DNA from: Salvator merianae
Lineage: Eukaryota; Chordata; Lepidosauria; Squamata; Teiidae
Reading direction: 5' to 3'
Assembly: GCA_003586115.2 (NCBI GenBank)
Contig: QVOM02000112.1
Location: 48,580,143 to 48,644,142, forward strand
Length of the DNA stretch: 64,000 nucleotides
Part shown: positions 24,976 through 36,545 of the stretch, in pieces
How the letters are laid out: each line of letters starts with the position of its first letter
Position numbering within the stretch: position 1 is the stretch's first letter
Translations under genes and position numbers: made by a program
Notes under the pieces: model-generated
The model's database searches: none
What the model saw: only the letters and a program-made list of their open reading frames with translations
Told to the model about the DNA's origin: nothing

Positions 24976-27049
24976 GATTTACGTACTCTCATATTTTTCA
25001 GATCCACAGATCTGTTTACTCTGTACTGTAGCAAGTACTTCTGTGTAGCTCTGACTATTTCCTCCCTTCCACAAGCAGGTCAGCCTCATTCGCTAGCCCT
25101 CTTCCTTCACCAACTTTGTTTCCTTCTCCCTCCCTCCTTCTCTGCCTGTGTCGCCATTACACAATAAAGACACTTTAATCAGGCCTCAGGGCAGCTGATC
25201 TGCACTGGAGGTAATGGAAACTGGCCTCACTGAAGGCCCCTTTGCTGCGTGATGGACACACAGCCTCTCTTTCTGACGTGCTTCCATCTCCCTCTCCAGA
25301 GCAGCAGCTGTAATTTCTGTAGACTGAGAGGACAGCCAAGTGAAATGTTGCACACAGCGCTCCATTCACCTTTACCTTCACCCCCACTACATCCCCACTT
25401 TTAGATGGATTTGGATAAGGGATGAAGAGGGGCTGAGCTGATTAAAGAGAACACAAATGGCACATAAATTATTTTACCTTTTTGCTGTTATAATTTTCTT
25501 TTTTTAATGATTACTCTACCAGGCAGGAGGGAAAGGGCAAATCACAGTAACCCCTCTGCTCATGATGCACACTCTCCAGTTTCTACCAAGAAGAGAGAGA
25601 GAGAGGGGGAAGGGACACACAACACACACAGAGAGGAAAAGAGACTCTGGCCTTAGCTACACAAATATTAATTACAGCGCCATCTTCTGGCTACTATTTC
25701 AGTTGTTTGATTCCAAAGGTAGAGTGATCACACTTTCATTACTTTTTTGTAGTTCTGTTCCTTTTTTTCACCATCACACTGTATGCTCTTTCATCCTAAA
25801 CCCAAAGTGACTAACTGTGCCCTGTCTCACAGAAGATGTGAGGTCAATTCTGCCCTTCTCTCTGATTGGTTAATGCATCTTGCCACTTTTTGTGATGTCT
25901 ACCTTATGTGCGTTTTTGCAGAGAACCCCAAAGCCACAATTAGAGCTTACAGGGTCATTTTAAACTTTTGAGCAAGGGTGTACAATATGACATGTGCGTT
26001 ATGGCTTTCCTCAGTAAATTTATGTTTATGGGTTGCAAAGCTGATGCCACTACACAGAACAATAGGAAAGACCTGATTCAGTCGCCATCAATTCCTATAT
26101 AGTATGTCACATACTGACAGAAATGACAGTTGGTTTTTGGATCCAGCCCATTTCCTGTAGGCTGTAACTGTGATCTGAGAGCTCATTGGCTGTTTTTTCT
26201 CTCCACATTTCTCATCACAAATAATATATATTAATTTTATTAATAAATATTATTAATATATAAATTAAAAGCAACATACATTGAGGCCACTGCTTGAACA
26301 CTTTATGGCTGGAAACCAAAGGATAAAGAACATTGCAAAGTTTTCAACTAGATACACTCATGGTCCTGCCTTGCTGCTCTTGATTGGACCAAAGTAAAAA
26401 GGATCCACCTTCTGATCTTCTCCCAGAATGCCCCAGCAGGTAGGCAATTGTGCAATTGCGTACACACAAGAAGAATACAAACCACAATGAGAGGTAGAGT
26501 GTATGATCAAAACAGTAAAAAGTAGAACCCAGAAAAGTTGGAATGAAGATTTTTTTAAAAAAGAAAACAATAGTGAACTGACAGTTTTTAATTTCTCCCC
26601 ATGAAAATGACGACGGAATGATTGTGCTACATATATATAGTGTAACTAGGCCCGCTCATAGGACACATTGTCAGAGGTAGGCCCTTGAGAAAATGTGCAA
26701 ATGAACATTGATTTGGGAGATTTTGTTCATTTTGCCCAGCCTGTGGGTCCTTTTCAGGCCCAACCTGAAAATCCTTTGAGCAATTTGTTTTATCCACATC
26801 AAACAAGATAATGTGGAGGAAAAACCGTCTGTCATTTTTATTTTTATTTTTTTGATGTGACCATTTCACCTCGGGGATTGATTGAATGTGCATTAAAATT
26901 TTCGTGTGGCTATACCCATAGACTGTCCCTGCTTGCCTGACGAGAGGACACTGCTGGAAATTTCTCTATTCTGTAAGCCACTTGTACTCTCGCTCCCTGT
27001 CCCTAATTCTTCTTCCTAGGAAGCCTGTGAAATGTGCAGTGGTTTCCAG
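24976..27049. other. Unassigned AT-rich sequence, no gene seen
   Basis: Contains a purine-rich GAGAGAGAGAG stretch near 25595 and an AATATATTAAT-rich low-complexity block at about 26218-26270. ORFs are short and unrecognised. Confidence 0.4.
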
Positions 27050-27450
27050 TGACAGGCTATCTTGAGTTCTGATGCAATATCATTGGTATGTAGGTGACAC
27101 AGAGCTTTCTCTCTGCCTTGCATCAGAATCCAGGGAGATCATTGAAATGATATCTCTGAAATAGCTGAAGCTTCGTATATTTAAGAGAGACACATGACAG
27201 GACCAGAGGCAAGGATTTTTACTACTGCGCTGAGTATAGTGCTGCCGAGAAATATAAATTCATGGAATATTGATATTAAATACTGAACCATAACTTTGAA
27301 GCTCAGGTGCTGATGGTAGTTACATGCACCTTCACTCAGTCCCCACCACCCAGGATTCACTGTCCAACTCTGGTGATGTCTTTGGAAAGTATCTGAAAAT
27401 TACCTTCGGCTAGTCCAGAATGCCACAAGCAGGCTGTTAACAGAGGATAC
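27050..27450 (+). mobile_element. L2-type LINE reverse transcriptase remnant
   Basis: Around 27086 the plus strand reads YVGDTELSLCLASESREIIE, a decayed form of the YADDTQLYLSL...SGEA catalytic block. At about 27400 a different frame reads YLRLVQNATSRLLTEDT, the conserved LQLVQNAAARLLTGT block near the ORF2 C-terminus. Stops and shifts lie between them. It is a very old copy. Confidence 0.65.
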
Positions 27451-28180
27451 TAGAGACGTGCAAATGCTTTTCTGAATAATTTGGAACAGCTGTGTATTTT
27501 CTGTGTAGGGATGGTGTCTAGGGGAGTTAACGTGTGTTTACCCCTATTCAGATCGAAGTTAAGCCTTTACCTTGACACATTTGCTCCGTCTTCACTCCTG
27601 GGCCTTCCTTCAGCCTGAAGCGGCAGAGATGGCTGAGTGTGGAACTGTGTCATACAAAAATATATAATTTGTTATTAAGAAATGGTTAGACAAATTCACG
27701 GAGCATCGGTGTACCAATGACTTCTAGAATCAATGTCTATGCACCTTCCTTTCCAGTGCTGGTGTGGTCTAAGGGAGGCCCTGCCAGTGCAGAATTGCCA
27801 GTGCAGAATTGCCCTTTTATTGTGACAGATCAATGAAAGCTGAACAGCAAGGAGATGATGTTCACAGCTGAGCAGGTGAATTCTGACCCCTGTTCATCCT
27901 CTCCACTATTCCTACCAAGTTAGAGGTGTGCAAAATGTTTTACCCTGAAGCATTTCAAGCTACAACACTTTGGAGTTCTGAGTTCAGAATCAAACACGCC
28001 TTATAAAAAGGACCTTTTCTGAACTTGCAACACAAGTTCACAAGGAGGAGGGAAGTACGGAGAAAGCTACTAGAAACCAGATGGCTGCAATGGGTATATT
28101 GAACTTGCAGTACAGTATTCCCATTGCAGCCATCTGGTTTCTAGTAGCTTTCTCCTAACTTCACTCCTCCTTCCTACCCT
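27451..28180. mobile_element. hAT-like termini around a hairpin (uncertain)
   Basis: CTAGAGACGTGCAAATG (27452) and TAGAGGTGTGCAAAATG (27924) both resemble hAT left ends of the TAGGGRTGTGC type, and both face the same way. No inverse right end was found, so these may be truncated elements. A strong 51-bp-arm hairpin lies at 28044-28170. Confidence 0.35.
28044..28170. repeat. Hairpin with 51-bp arms
   Basis: The arm 28044-28094 (including GAAACCAGATGGCTGCAATG) is matched inversely by 28120-28170 with few differences. The loop is 25 bases. Confidence 0.9.
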
Positions 28181-29614
28181 TCTTTTTCCTTCAAAGATAT
28201 TTTTTCTGCCTCTTCTGCTTTCCCCAGTCTTCTACTTTCCTTCTAATTGAAAGGTTGTTAGCTAGCTTCTCCCAGTTTTCAAACTGCCCTTCCACTTTCT
28301 ATAGAACAATGAAAACAAATGCAAAACTGAAATAAAATGCAACAATAACGGTAAACACTTAAATAAATAAACCATTACACCAAATGGAACCCAAATCAGC
28401 AACGTTAATAACAGCATCACACAGAAGTATGAATATCTCATTAACGTCTAGTTTAGCACATAGCAACAATTTTCAGTTTCTGAAAAACAAGAGAGTTCAT
28501 TTCCTAGGCCTGCGAGTATCCAAGGCTATATGATTCCAAGATGAATCATCAGTGTAAAGTTACATCTTTTTCATTCTCCCTGTAACAATAAAAGCCACCT
28601 GCTGATGCTTAATTCTAGGTTCACACACTCAAAGCAAATGGCTACTGATTTCTGTGGAAATTCTTGCTAGGCTGCATTCATCAGCTCAAAGAAGTTGTGA
28701 TTGCAGTGCTAAAGGTCTACTTGAGAGAACATATAGCACTCTGTTGCAGTGTCTTCTTCCACTTAATGTTTGCAACTGATAAACGAGCACAGAAATGATC
28801 CCAGCAGAATCTCTTGCATGTATGACTGATTTCACAGCCTTTCTATGGCCTTCATTTGCAGAGTTATCTGATGAATCAGATCTAAGTACCGTATCCTTAT
28901 TTTCATGTGCTTTAACTTTTGAAGCTGTAAGGAAGAAGAGGAAAAGGTGGTAAATCTTTAACAAAATTGCCATGGCAGGGGAAAGGAAGAAAACATGAGT
29001 ACATCATTTTTTAATATGCATTTTATATATCTGGGAGTACAAATGGTAGCTCCTTAGAAATCTGGACGATTCCATGGATGAATATGTTATCACAGTGCCT
29101 AGATATTGAAATACATCACATACTGAAATAATTAAGTGTGTCTCCTTCATCCTGCTCATGTTAAAAGCCCCATCTGTTTAGATTTCTTTATTTATTGCCT
29201 CCAAGTGTACTGTAGTTCTATATGCACAGTAATTGAATGCATATGACTAGTTAATAAATGTGTCACAAACATTCTGGGAACAATGATTTTTTGTTCACAA
29301 GAGGTGATGAATGTGCAAAATAATCTCTAGCTAGAAATCCTAAAACGATAAAAGTGGACAGTGTAGACTGCGCACCACACATAGACTTATATAAGTACAC
29401 ACCTTTAGTACAAATGCAGCCCAAATTTGGTGCTACAACAAATCAACATTTGCAAGTTTTATGCAAGATGAAAAACAGGAAAACTGGTTTATGCTTATGT
29501 GCTTTACGTAACATTTGATCCAGGACTGATACAGGGCAACAGGTTCTGCTTTGAGGTAGCTGAATCTTCTGCTTTGTGCATGCCTCATCAGTAGGTGATG
29601 TGCTTTCACTAGTA
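28181..29614. other. Unassigned, no gene seen
   Basis: AT-rich with short ORFs. No repeat family was named. Confidence 0.4.
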
Positions 29615-29619
29615 AGCAG

Positions 29620-29838
29620 TCTGACGCTGTGATCAGACACGGGGGGGGGGAAGCATCTTTGAGGCTTCTTATTGAAGGCTCTGAGGTGGGATTGTTCACA
29701 CCACCATCTGCCCTGCCCTCTCTCATGAAAATTCCATGCTAGAAAAGGTAGATTAGAGAAGGGTTGGGAACATGAGGGCCACATGCTACTGTCTCTGAGG
29801 TGCCCCTTTGGTTATGTCTGATCACAGCCTTAGAGTCA
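29620..29838 (-). mobile_element. Small TIR element, family G (copy 2, inverse orientation)
   Basis: GCTGTGATCAGACAC at the left and GTCTGATCACAGCC at the right form inverted ends. The internal GAAGCATCTTTGAGGC and GGTGGGATTGTTCACAC are inversions of blocks in copy 1 at 24.75 kb. A 10-base G run follows the left end. Non-coding. Confidence 0.65.
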
Positions 29839-30051
29839 GAAACCTGCTTTTCATAAATTAAAAGAAACTGCAATTCTTGCGATACTTTGTGTTGCATAAG
29901 TACTGAGTCTGAACATAAGGGTTTCTCATGTAGAAGCAGACAGGTTCTCTGTCCTAGGCATGTGATACATCTCAGCAACACCTAGCTGGCTAATATACAG
30001 TTGGCATCAACTGAAGGAGAACCCTGGGCACCCTGGATGTACAAATCTAGG

Positions 30052-30570
30052 GCTGTTTCCGCATTTACCATTGCTATTCTGGAATAAGCAATCCATCCCA
30101 AGCTGGGACAGTTTGTTCAAGGCATGCAGTATGCCTGTCTGTATTGGGACAGCCTGTTCTGTGCCAGCCGCAAAGGTCATTCCAGCTTAAGAACTGTGAC
30201 AGGGGCCTCTGAATGCTCCAAAGCACAGGAAGAAAGTTCCTGCCCATTAGAGCTCCTTAGGGGCCCATTTGGGGGCTGTGTCTTGTTGCACTGCCGAAAT
30301 GTTTCCCTGAAATAGCTCCATTCGCATTCCTCTGGGGTCTGGTATACAAACCCTTAGAATGCCAGTAGACCTTGAAAAAGAGGTATATCAGTAGACCAAA
30401 TAAAAATGCCATTTTGGGTGCCTTAGCCAGGCTACTCTCAATCTTGTGCAGAAGGAGCATACTAGGAGGGGACAGGGACTCCTTTAAACTGCACCAGCAT
30501 ACAGAAGGGATGCCAGATACACCCCTTCTTATTCCACACTACTGACAAGTGTGGAAAGGATCTAGACTAG
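30052..30570 (+). mobile_element. Hairpin MITE, family E
   Basis: It starts GGCTGTTTCCGCATTTACC and has an immediate subterminal hairpin (30070-30092, ATTGCTATT/AATAAGCAAT). A decayed central hairpin (GGCCTCTGAATGCTCCAAAG..., 30205-30265) follows. The right end, GACAAGTGTGGAAAGG, is an inverted terminus. It also carries a GCCATTTTGGGTGCC remnant. Confidence 0.6.
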
Positions 30571-32094
30571 TTACTGCAGTCTGGCATACCCAACAGACCA
30601 GAATTTTATATCCTCATGCAAGAACTCATAGGTGTGTACATTTGCAGATCCCCTTTGAACTGATATCAATCATATATTCAGAGCATCTAAGGAGTATTGG
30701 CACCTAGGGAATAAAGTTAACTGAATACATTTGAGAAAGCTGCTTTTAAATTATGTGCTGTACCCATGTAATGAAAATTGAACAAAGCATCTGTAGAGCA
30801 GAAACACCATGATAATGCCTGGGATATAATCAAACCAACATGGAGTCCTGTGTAGTCTTACTTAGGAATAAAGCCAAGTGATTGTTTTTCCAAAAGATGT
30901 TTAAATCATTTAAAACATATCCCACCTGGAGCATTACTTTGTGTTGCCCCACACAATGAAAGTTCATGCCTTCATATTTCTTCAGATATGACATTGTCCA
31001 ATTTCTTTTTCTTTTGGTGCAGAGGATATTACATTAATGCAAAAGAGAAAGACAATTGTTATCTTCTAACAAATTTCAACATGATGTTGACCTCAGTTTG
31101 TACTTAGGCATTACACAACTCACTTCTTAGAGGTATACAGACAGAAACAATCATACCCAAAGAAGATGACTAGCAAATTGAACATTTTAAAGCTGTATTT
31201 GATCACAGACAGATATATTCATCAATCCATCCATCTATCCATTCATTCTTTTATAACATTTATATCCCATCCTGCACCTGAAGGATGATAAAAAACAAAA
31301 CGCTACATGTATCACAGATTATTCACATATGATAGCCTTATTTCCCAGGGGTTCTCATTCTAATTAAAACTGACATTTTGTGCAGTGTCAGTCATATTAA
31401 AAGGGATTTGAAGAGTTGCATTACTAGTGAACATGGGTTATGTTTATGTGTGCAGCTTTCCAACAATCACACTACATCTAACAAAGAAAGGCAAAAAAGG
31501 AAACACTGCAGTCCTTAGGCCCCATAAATACACATAGAAATAATCACATGACCCACACTGGAGTGAGTGTTGAAGCCAATCTAAATCATGGTTTAAGGCT
31601 GCATCCACACAGTCACTGTAGCAAGCCTCCCTGCTTGCCCAGGAATGGGGCTTCCAAACCTCTGTACTTGTCTGAGTTGGTGCACTTACTCACATGCCCA
31701 TCTGATTCCAAGGCCACTCCATCTGTCCCTGAAATTGCCTTACCTGGGCCCAAACCTGCCTCTTTTCCCTTCATGCAGAGTGATGAAGAAGGAAGAAGGC
31801 ACTTTACAGGTCCGATTTCTGAGAGGGACATTTTTGACTAGGTCAAAAATGCTATTCAGAAACTGCACAGTTCTGGAACTTCCATCCTGCAATTGTGAGG
31901 CTTTTGATGCCAGGAGATGTGGTGTTTGCTGCAACTCTTGCTACAGGGGCAGCTCACCTGTGCTTCACCCAAGTCATCCCATCACTGCACTAATCCCATC
32001 TCTTTGAGATGCAACCTAAGTTGTCTCTTCTCAAGTCACTATAAAGAGCTTGGAAAACCACTTCTGAAATTAACAGTTTGGTTGTCATGCCTCA
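30571..32094. other. Unassigned, with a minus-strand LINE/SINE tail near 31215-31290
   Basis: CATCCATCTATCCATTCATT followed by ATAACATTTATATCCCATCC is the inverse of a GGATGGGATATAAATG...(ATGG)n 3' tail of L2/SINE type. The rest shows only short ORFs. A GGCTGCATCCACACAG word at 31590 recalls MITE ends but has no partner. Confidence 0.4.
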
Positions 32095-33080
32095 GGCCTT
32101 TTCCACACAGTGTGGACTATCATACACTGCAATGGTCTGGGCCTGGGCTACATAGTCTGGCCCACAGTGGACTAGGCTACTGGTAGGCTGTTCCAAAGGC
32201 TGTCTGCATTGTAGACAGCCAATCCTGGCACAGCTTTGAAGGTCAGGAACATTCATCCTGGCCTTCAAAGTTTCTGAGGCTCTGGCTTTTTTGGGTACCA
32301 TTTCAGAATGTCCATTTCTGGGTGCCTGGCTGAAAGGGGATCAAGCTTGGTATACTGAACCATAGAGATGTCCTGTCCATTATACTGTGGTGCTCAAGAT
32401 AGCCATAATTTTTAATTATGGATTTTTGCTTCTGTTATAGCTTATAACCTTGCTTGCATAGAAACAGGAGAATTGCAGAGATAGAAAACAGCTCCAAATA
32501 GTGGGAGTATTGGACAGAAGGAGAATTAAAGCAGAAGGGCCAAGAGGCCATGGTCAAGACATAAGATAAGGATGCGAGGAAAAGTGAAAGTTGCTAAAAG
32601 ATTGTAGGAAAGGGGTTTAAAATGCATCTCTTGTTTCATCACAGATTATTACCATGCCCTGTGAGAAGGCATGTAAGGAGTGGTTATGAATAATAATGAA
32701 CATGTAATGATGCATATAGTAGAAATGGCTAATAAAAGTTAAAAGTTTAGAAAGTATGTTATCTGTAGAAAGTATAAAAGGTGTATAACTACAATGCTCC
32801 TGGGGGGCTTGTTGGTGGCACGAACCCCAAGTGTCCTTCATTTGCTAGCAAATAAATTTCCTTACCTTCACCTTGGAAGAATTGTGTTTTGGGATGCATT
32901 TGCCCCAGGTGGTGGGTCTGAATATCTGCTTGTTTGGTTTACAAGCATTACAGTGCCACAGCTGAATACTGATGAAGCACGTAAAAGCACTTGCAGTGGG
33001 ATGCAGCACCATTTTGGATCATAGCCTACAGTAAACTGGTCCACCATGTGCAGTGCAGTGTGGCCAGTGCCGAAAGGGTC
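32095..33080 (+). mobile_element. Hairpin MITE, family E, interrupted by an LTR-like insertion
   Basis: The left end, AGGCCTTTTCCACACAGTG, is followed by a subterminal hairpin (CAGTGT/ACACTG, 32108-32129). The central hairpin lies at 32234-32270 (CTTTGAAGGTCAGGA and its inverse). The right end, CAGTGCCGAAAGGGTCCC, is an inverted terminus at about 33075. About 520 bp in the middle carry promoter and polyadenylation signals not found in other family members. Confidence 0.55.
32433..32955 (+). mobile_element. Probable solo LTR inside the MITE
   Basis: The stretch runs from about TGTTATAGC to about GCATTACA. It has a TATA box (TATAAAAG, 32773-32780) and an AATAAA at 32851-32856, spaced as in an LTR promoter and R region. 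No open retroviral gene flanks it. The ends are estimates, and no target duplication could be confirmed. Confidence 0.4.
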
Positions 33081-33943
33081 CCAGTGGGAGTCACAATGGA
33101 CATGAGAATCCATGCCTTTCTTTTTCACCCATATAAATATGGATTAAAAATAATACCATTTGTGGTTGGTGGAATTTCGAATTCCATTTGTTGTTTGTCG
33201 CTGCAGATAAACCATATGTACTATCAGCCTGATTTCTGCGAGGATTTTTCCCTGGGGGAAGTGTCCTAAAATTGTAAGAATGTTCCACATAATCATATTT
33301 TTCAAACTACATACAAAGATACAGCTACACTTTCATTTGGTTGGAGTACAAAGTTATCCACCCATACATGTCAGGGTTTTAAAGAGTACTTGTGCCACAG
33401 TATGAAAGTATGTAAATAATAGGTACATATGCTTAAAAAAAAAAGCTTCCCCGGTCAATGTGAGAAAGGTATTGCATACCTGCAAATGTTCTCATGCAGA
33501 AGGAAAGGTAGCCAAAAGGAGAAGCATGTTCACTGTGATTAATTAATTAATTAATTAATTAATTTTTAAACCTTGCAATGGAGGAAGCAAGATCCCAAAA
33601 TGGCTAAATACAAGTCCTCTCCCTCTAGATGTGGAGTCTTTGCCCATTTCTAACAGTGAAACCTGTGGAGAAGAAATTTTTACCATTGGCGGTTATAAAA
33701 AAGTGCTGTGTTTTGAAACAACAAAAAGAGGGGATGGGGTAGACTCATATGCTCAGCTTATATAGGGGAAAGAAGAGAGTAAGTAGACTCTGTTCTCTAC
33801 CTATTAGCATTCCAGGAGGAAGATATAATGCACAGGTATGGCAACAGGAAAAAGATGGGGAAGACTCAATGGGAAAGCAATAATTATGGCATTCGATATT
33901 CTCCATACTGCCTAGAAAGGTTGAATTTGGACCTCAGAATGAA
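33081..33943. other. Unassigned, with (TTAA)n run
   Basis: Short ORFs only. A TTAA tandem run lies at 33537-33566. Confidence 0.4.
33537..33566. repeat. (TTAA)n microsatellite
   Basis: About seven TTAA units. Confidence 0.9.
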
Positions 33944-34272
33944 TGTCAGGAATGGTGCCCCTACCACAAATTATGTTTGAACTTTTCCCACAGAAGAGTT
34001 TAGGCGGGAAACAACTATTGCTGGGCAGACTTGACCAGGCAGATACCCTGTTTAGACGGGAGAATCTGCCTCATCAATTGGTTGATGTATATAAATAGAG
34101 AGCCTGCACAAGCATGACACTCTCAGTGTAAATAAGTTGTTGTTGCATTAACTTACCATTTAATAAACCCCTTGGCTTTTTCAAGCGTGGTCCCTTTTAT
34201 TCAGCATTCACCAGCATCACAGTGAATCTCTAAGTCTGATTCAGAGAGTGCCCATTAGTGCTCCATCTGACA
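33944..34272 (+). mobile_element. LTR of an old endogenous retrovirus-like element
   Basis: The segment starts TGTCAG and ends CTGACA, the short inverted termini typical of LTRs. It has a TATA box (TATATAAATAG, 34088-34098) and AATAAA (34162-34167) at typical U3/R spacing. The bases right after the 3' end (TTGAGGACTCTTCC) resemble a proline-tRNA primer binding site with several mismatches, as used by gammaretrovirus-like elements. No gag, pol or env reading frame follows. The flanks do not show a matching target duplication, so it is either a 5' LTR of a deleted provirus or an aged solo LTR. Confidence 0.6.
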
Positions 34273-35040
34273 CTTGAGGACTCTTCCTTTCTCATTTACC
34301 TCTTCCCTCAAAGTGCATCCTATTTGTCACCGTCTAAATGCAGTCTTCATAAAACTCTCTCTTTTGATGCTGCTGCTCCAAAGTAGTCATTCATAGAGGA
34401 CAATTTTCCTGGTCAATCTTTTTCTGAAAGCATCAGAAACCATTTCCTTCCTTTTGCTATTTGCCGTGGGAAAACAGAGGAATTCAAGGCTGCTGCCTAT
34501 CACTTGTGTTTCATGGACCAGAAAGAATAGGAAGGCTTAGGGGAAAAATGGCATCTGTCCCTCTATGCTCATGGGGCTGAATATTTTATCCATGACCAAG
34601 CTCCCCTTGATCAAGGAAGAGAGAGTGATGTGAGTGCTTGAAGCAGAGAATAAAATAATGGAACCTATTTCTAGAACTCCATCCTTTTTCTTGATCTGTG
34701 CTTGCATAACGTCTTGAAAACTACATAGAATACTTTGTGGTCACACTCTTAGTATTTATTTAGACTATTAATTTACAATGAAACATGATGGAAAACTGAT
34801 TATTCACCATTAATTTATTCTTCCTATTAGGGGCCAGCTACTCACAATATTCCTGAAGTATTTGAGACAGACGTGGCGTGTTCATGTCTACATTCACAGT
34901 TGTTAATGCACTTTAAGCTCTCTTTTCTCCCACTTCTTCTCTGCACACAAATTGTATATTCTGCCCTAGCACAAACCAGGTAGTCCAGCCCATTCATCTC
35001 TACTACAGCAGTGGAATAAGACTGACCACCCATTTTCTCA
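34273..35040. other. Unassigned downstream of the LTR, no gene seen
   Basis: If a provirus once followed the LTR, its coding sequence is not recognisable here. Short ORFs only. Confidence 0.4.
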
Positions 35041-35375
35041 GGGCACATTTGCAAGGCCCCTCTGGACAGTCACTAGCACAGTGCATCTGCATTGTGTGGA
35101 GGCCCTAGTATCCAGGAACGGCTACAGCCGCTTCTGAACACTACTAGCTGTGGAAAACAAAATTGTTGTCCACAGTTGTACTGAGAGCTGCTGGACTGCT
35201 CCCAGTAAACAGCATTTGCACCTGCTTCTGGGTGTAAACGCTGCAGGCTGTGGTGTGGCATGGCTGTGGCTGTGCAGTCCCCGGTCATCATGGCAGTGGC
35301 CAGACATTTCCACAGCCAAGTCATGGCAGGCGGCCAGCATTTGTACTGCCTTTCTACCATTCTAAGCTGAAAAGT
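35041..35375 (+). mobile_element. Hairpin MITE, family C
   Basis: It starts GGGCACATTTGCAAGG, then GTCACTAGCACAGTGC. It shares GGAGGCCCTAGTATCCAGG, a central ACTAGCTGTGGAAAACAAAA/TTGTTGTCCACAGTTG hairpin, GAGCTGCTGGACTGCTCCCAG and the CATGGCAGTGGCCAGACAT block with the copies at 50.5 and 54.0 kb. The right end is near CATTCTAAGCTGAAAAGTC. Confidence 0.65.
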
Positions 35376-35491
35376 CTGTAAATCACTGACTTTGTTTTTT
35401 CTCTTTTGTTTTTGCTATGGCCATGCCCAAAATCTTGCCTCCCAAAATTCATTTGAGCAACACACTAAAACCTTTGATCTGTTTTAGGGAT

Positions 35492-35527
<36 letters not shown>

Positions 35528-35640
35528 TTTGACTTGATTTTATCCACTTTTCAGAAAATCATCCTTAAGTTTGACAATGCAGAAGTAAAATGACTTGTCA
35601 GTTTGCTGAAATGTACTCTGAACTTGGAGGCTGATGGAAG
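35376..35640. other. Unassigned, contains (CA)n at 35492-35525
   Basis: A perfect CA dinucleotide run of about 17 units interrupts otherwise unremarkable AT-rich sequence. Confidence 0.7.
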
Positions 35641-35853
35641 ATAGATTTAGGTCTTTCTGCACTTACCTCTGTTATGGACTAGACAACAGCATAGTCATCT
35701 TTTGGCCCTCTTTTGTCTGCATGGTTATGTGGACTAGAGAGACCCTGCCCTCTCTGGTATGCTCTATCTACACAAGACACAGCAAATTTTGAATCTGAAA
35801 GCCCCAGATGGCCTCCTGGTCTGCTTCTGGGTCAAAATACTGGTAGACCATGC
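35641..35853. mobile_element. MITE fragment, family D-like
   Basis: TAGGTCTTTCTGCACTTACC is a supergroup terminus. ACTAGAGAGACCCTGCCCTC parallels the CTAGAGAGGCC block of the 7.6 and 37.1 kb copies. No right end is visible before the next element starts. Confidence 0.5.
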
Positions 35854-36545
35854 ATCTGTTTGCACTTTCCACCTTAGAATGGGCTAATTAGTCCATTCTA
35901 AGGTGGAATAGATTCCATTGTGCAGACACCATCTGCACAATGGGGCCTATACATATACCTGAAGCCAGCTACCAGCTTTTGCAGGTGCAAATGCCAGTAG
36001 CCATGCTTGATCCTCACCATGGCAGTGTCTGAAAAGTGTTTGGCTGCTGCCATGGTGACCAACAGCAGCACCATGCACATGCATGTGCATGCATGATGGG
36101 CAATAGGGCCTGTTCCTTTGCATGGGCCCAGTTGGGCCCTCATAATGCCCCAGTTGCGCCCATGATGCCCTGATTGGGCCTGGGAAACTGGATGGGGCCA
36201 CGCTGTGCACCAGACATGTCTCCACAGCAGTGGCCTGCAAACATCGGGCCACTGCCATGGCAACTGGGAGGCCTGCACAGTGTGCAGGCGCAATGCGGAT
36301 CATACCTGTGCGCTGAGCCCCTCAACGTAGCGCCATCGGGCCTACCCAATCAGGCTCACCTGATCGGGCCCATGGCACCCCAATTCGGCCCGCATGGCCC
36401 AATTGGGGCACCACAGACCCAATCGGGTAGGCCTAATGGTGCTACAGCAAGGGGCCCAGCGTGCAGGCATGATCCACATTGCACCTGTGCACTGCCCAGG
36501 CTTTCCAGTTGCCATTGCAGTGGCCCAATGCTTGCAGGCTGCTTT
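35854..36545 (+). mobile_element. Hairpin MITE, family C, with large GC-rich palindrome
   Basis: CATCTGTTTGCACTTTCC is followed by a perfect subterminal hairpin at 35869-35906 (CCACCTTAGAATGG and its inverse). The blocks GAAGCCAGCTACCAG and CACCATGGCAGTG are shared with 45.8-45.9 kb. The 3' half is a ~307-bp palindrome. The right end is not clearly a TIR. GC content is far above the surroundings. Confidence 0.6.
36233..36539. repeat. ~307-bp GC-rich palindrome
   Basis: The left arm 36233-36347 and right arm 36425-36539 are inverse copies (for example GGGCCACTGCCATGGCAACT against AGTTGCCATTGCAGTGGCCC). The ~77-base spacer holds its own hairpin, 36375-36411 (CACCCCAATTCGGCC and GGCCCAATTGGGG). 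Upstream, 36125-36185 carries further GGGCC/TTGGGCC words. Confidence 0.9.

Noticed and set aside
35898..36303. Overlapping long minus ORFs of 118-131 codons
   Set aside because: They arise from the GC-rich palindrome and MITE sequence; several frames are open at once, which suggests composition rather than coding.
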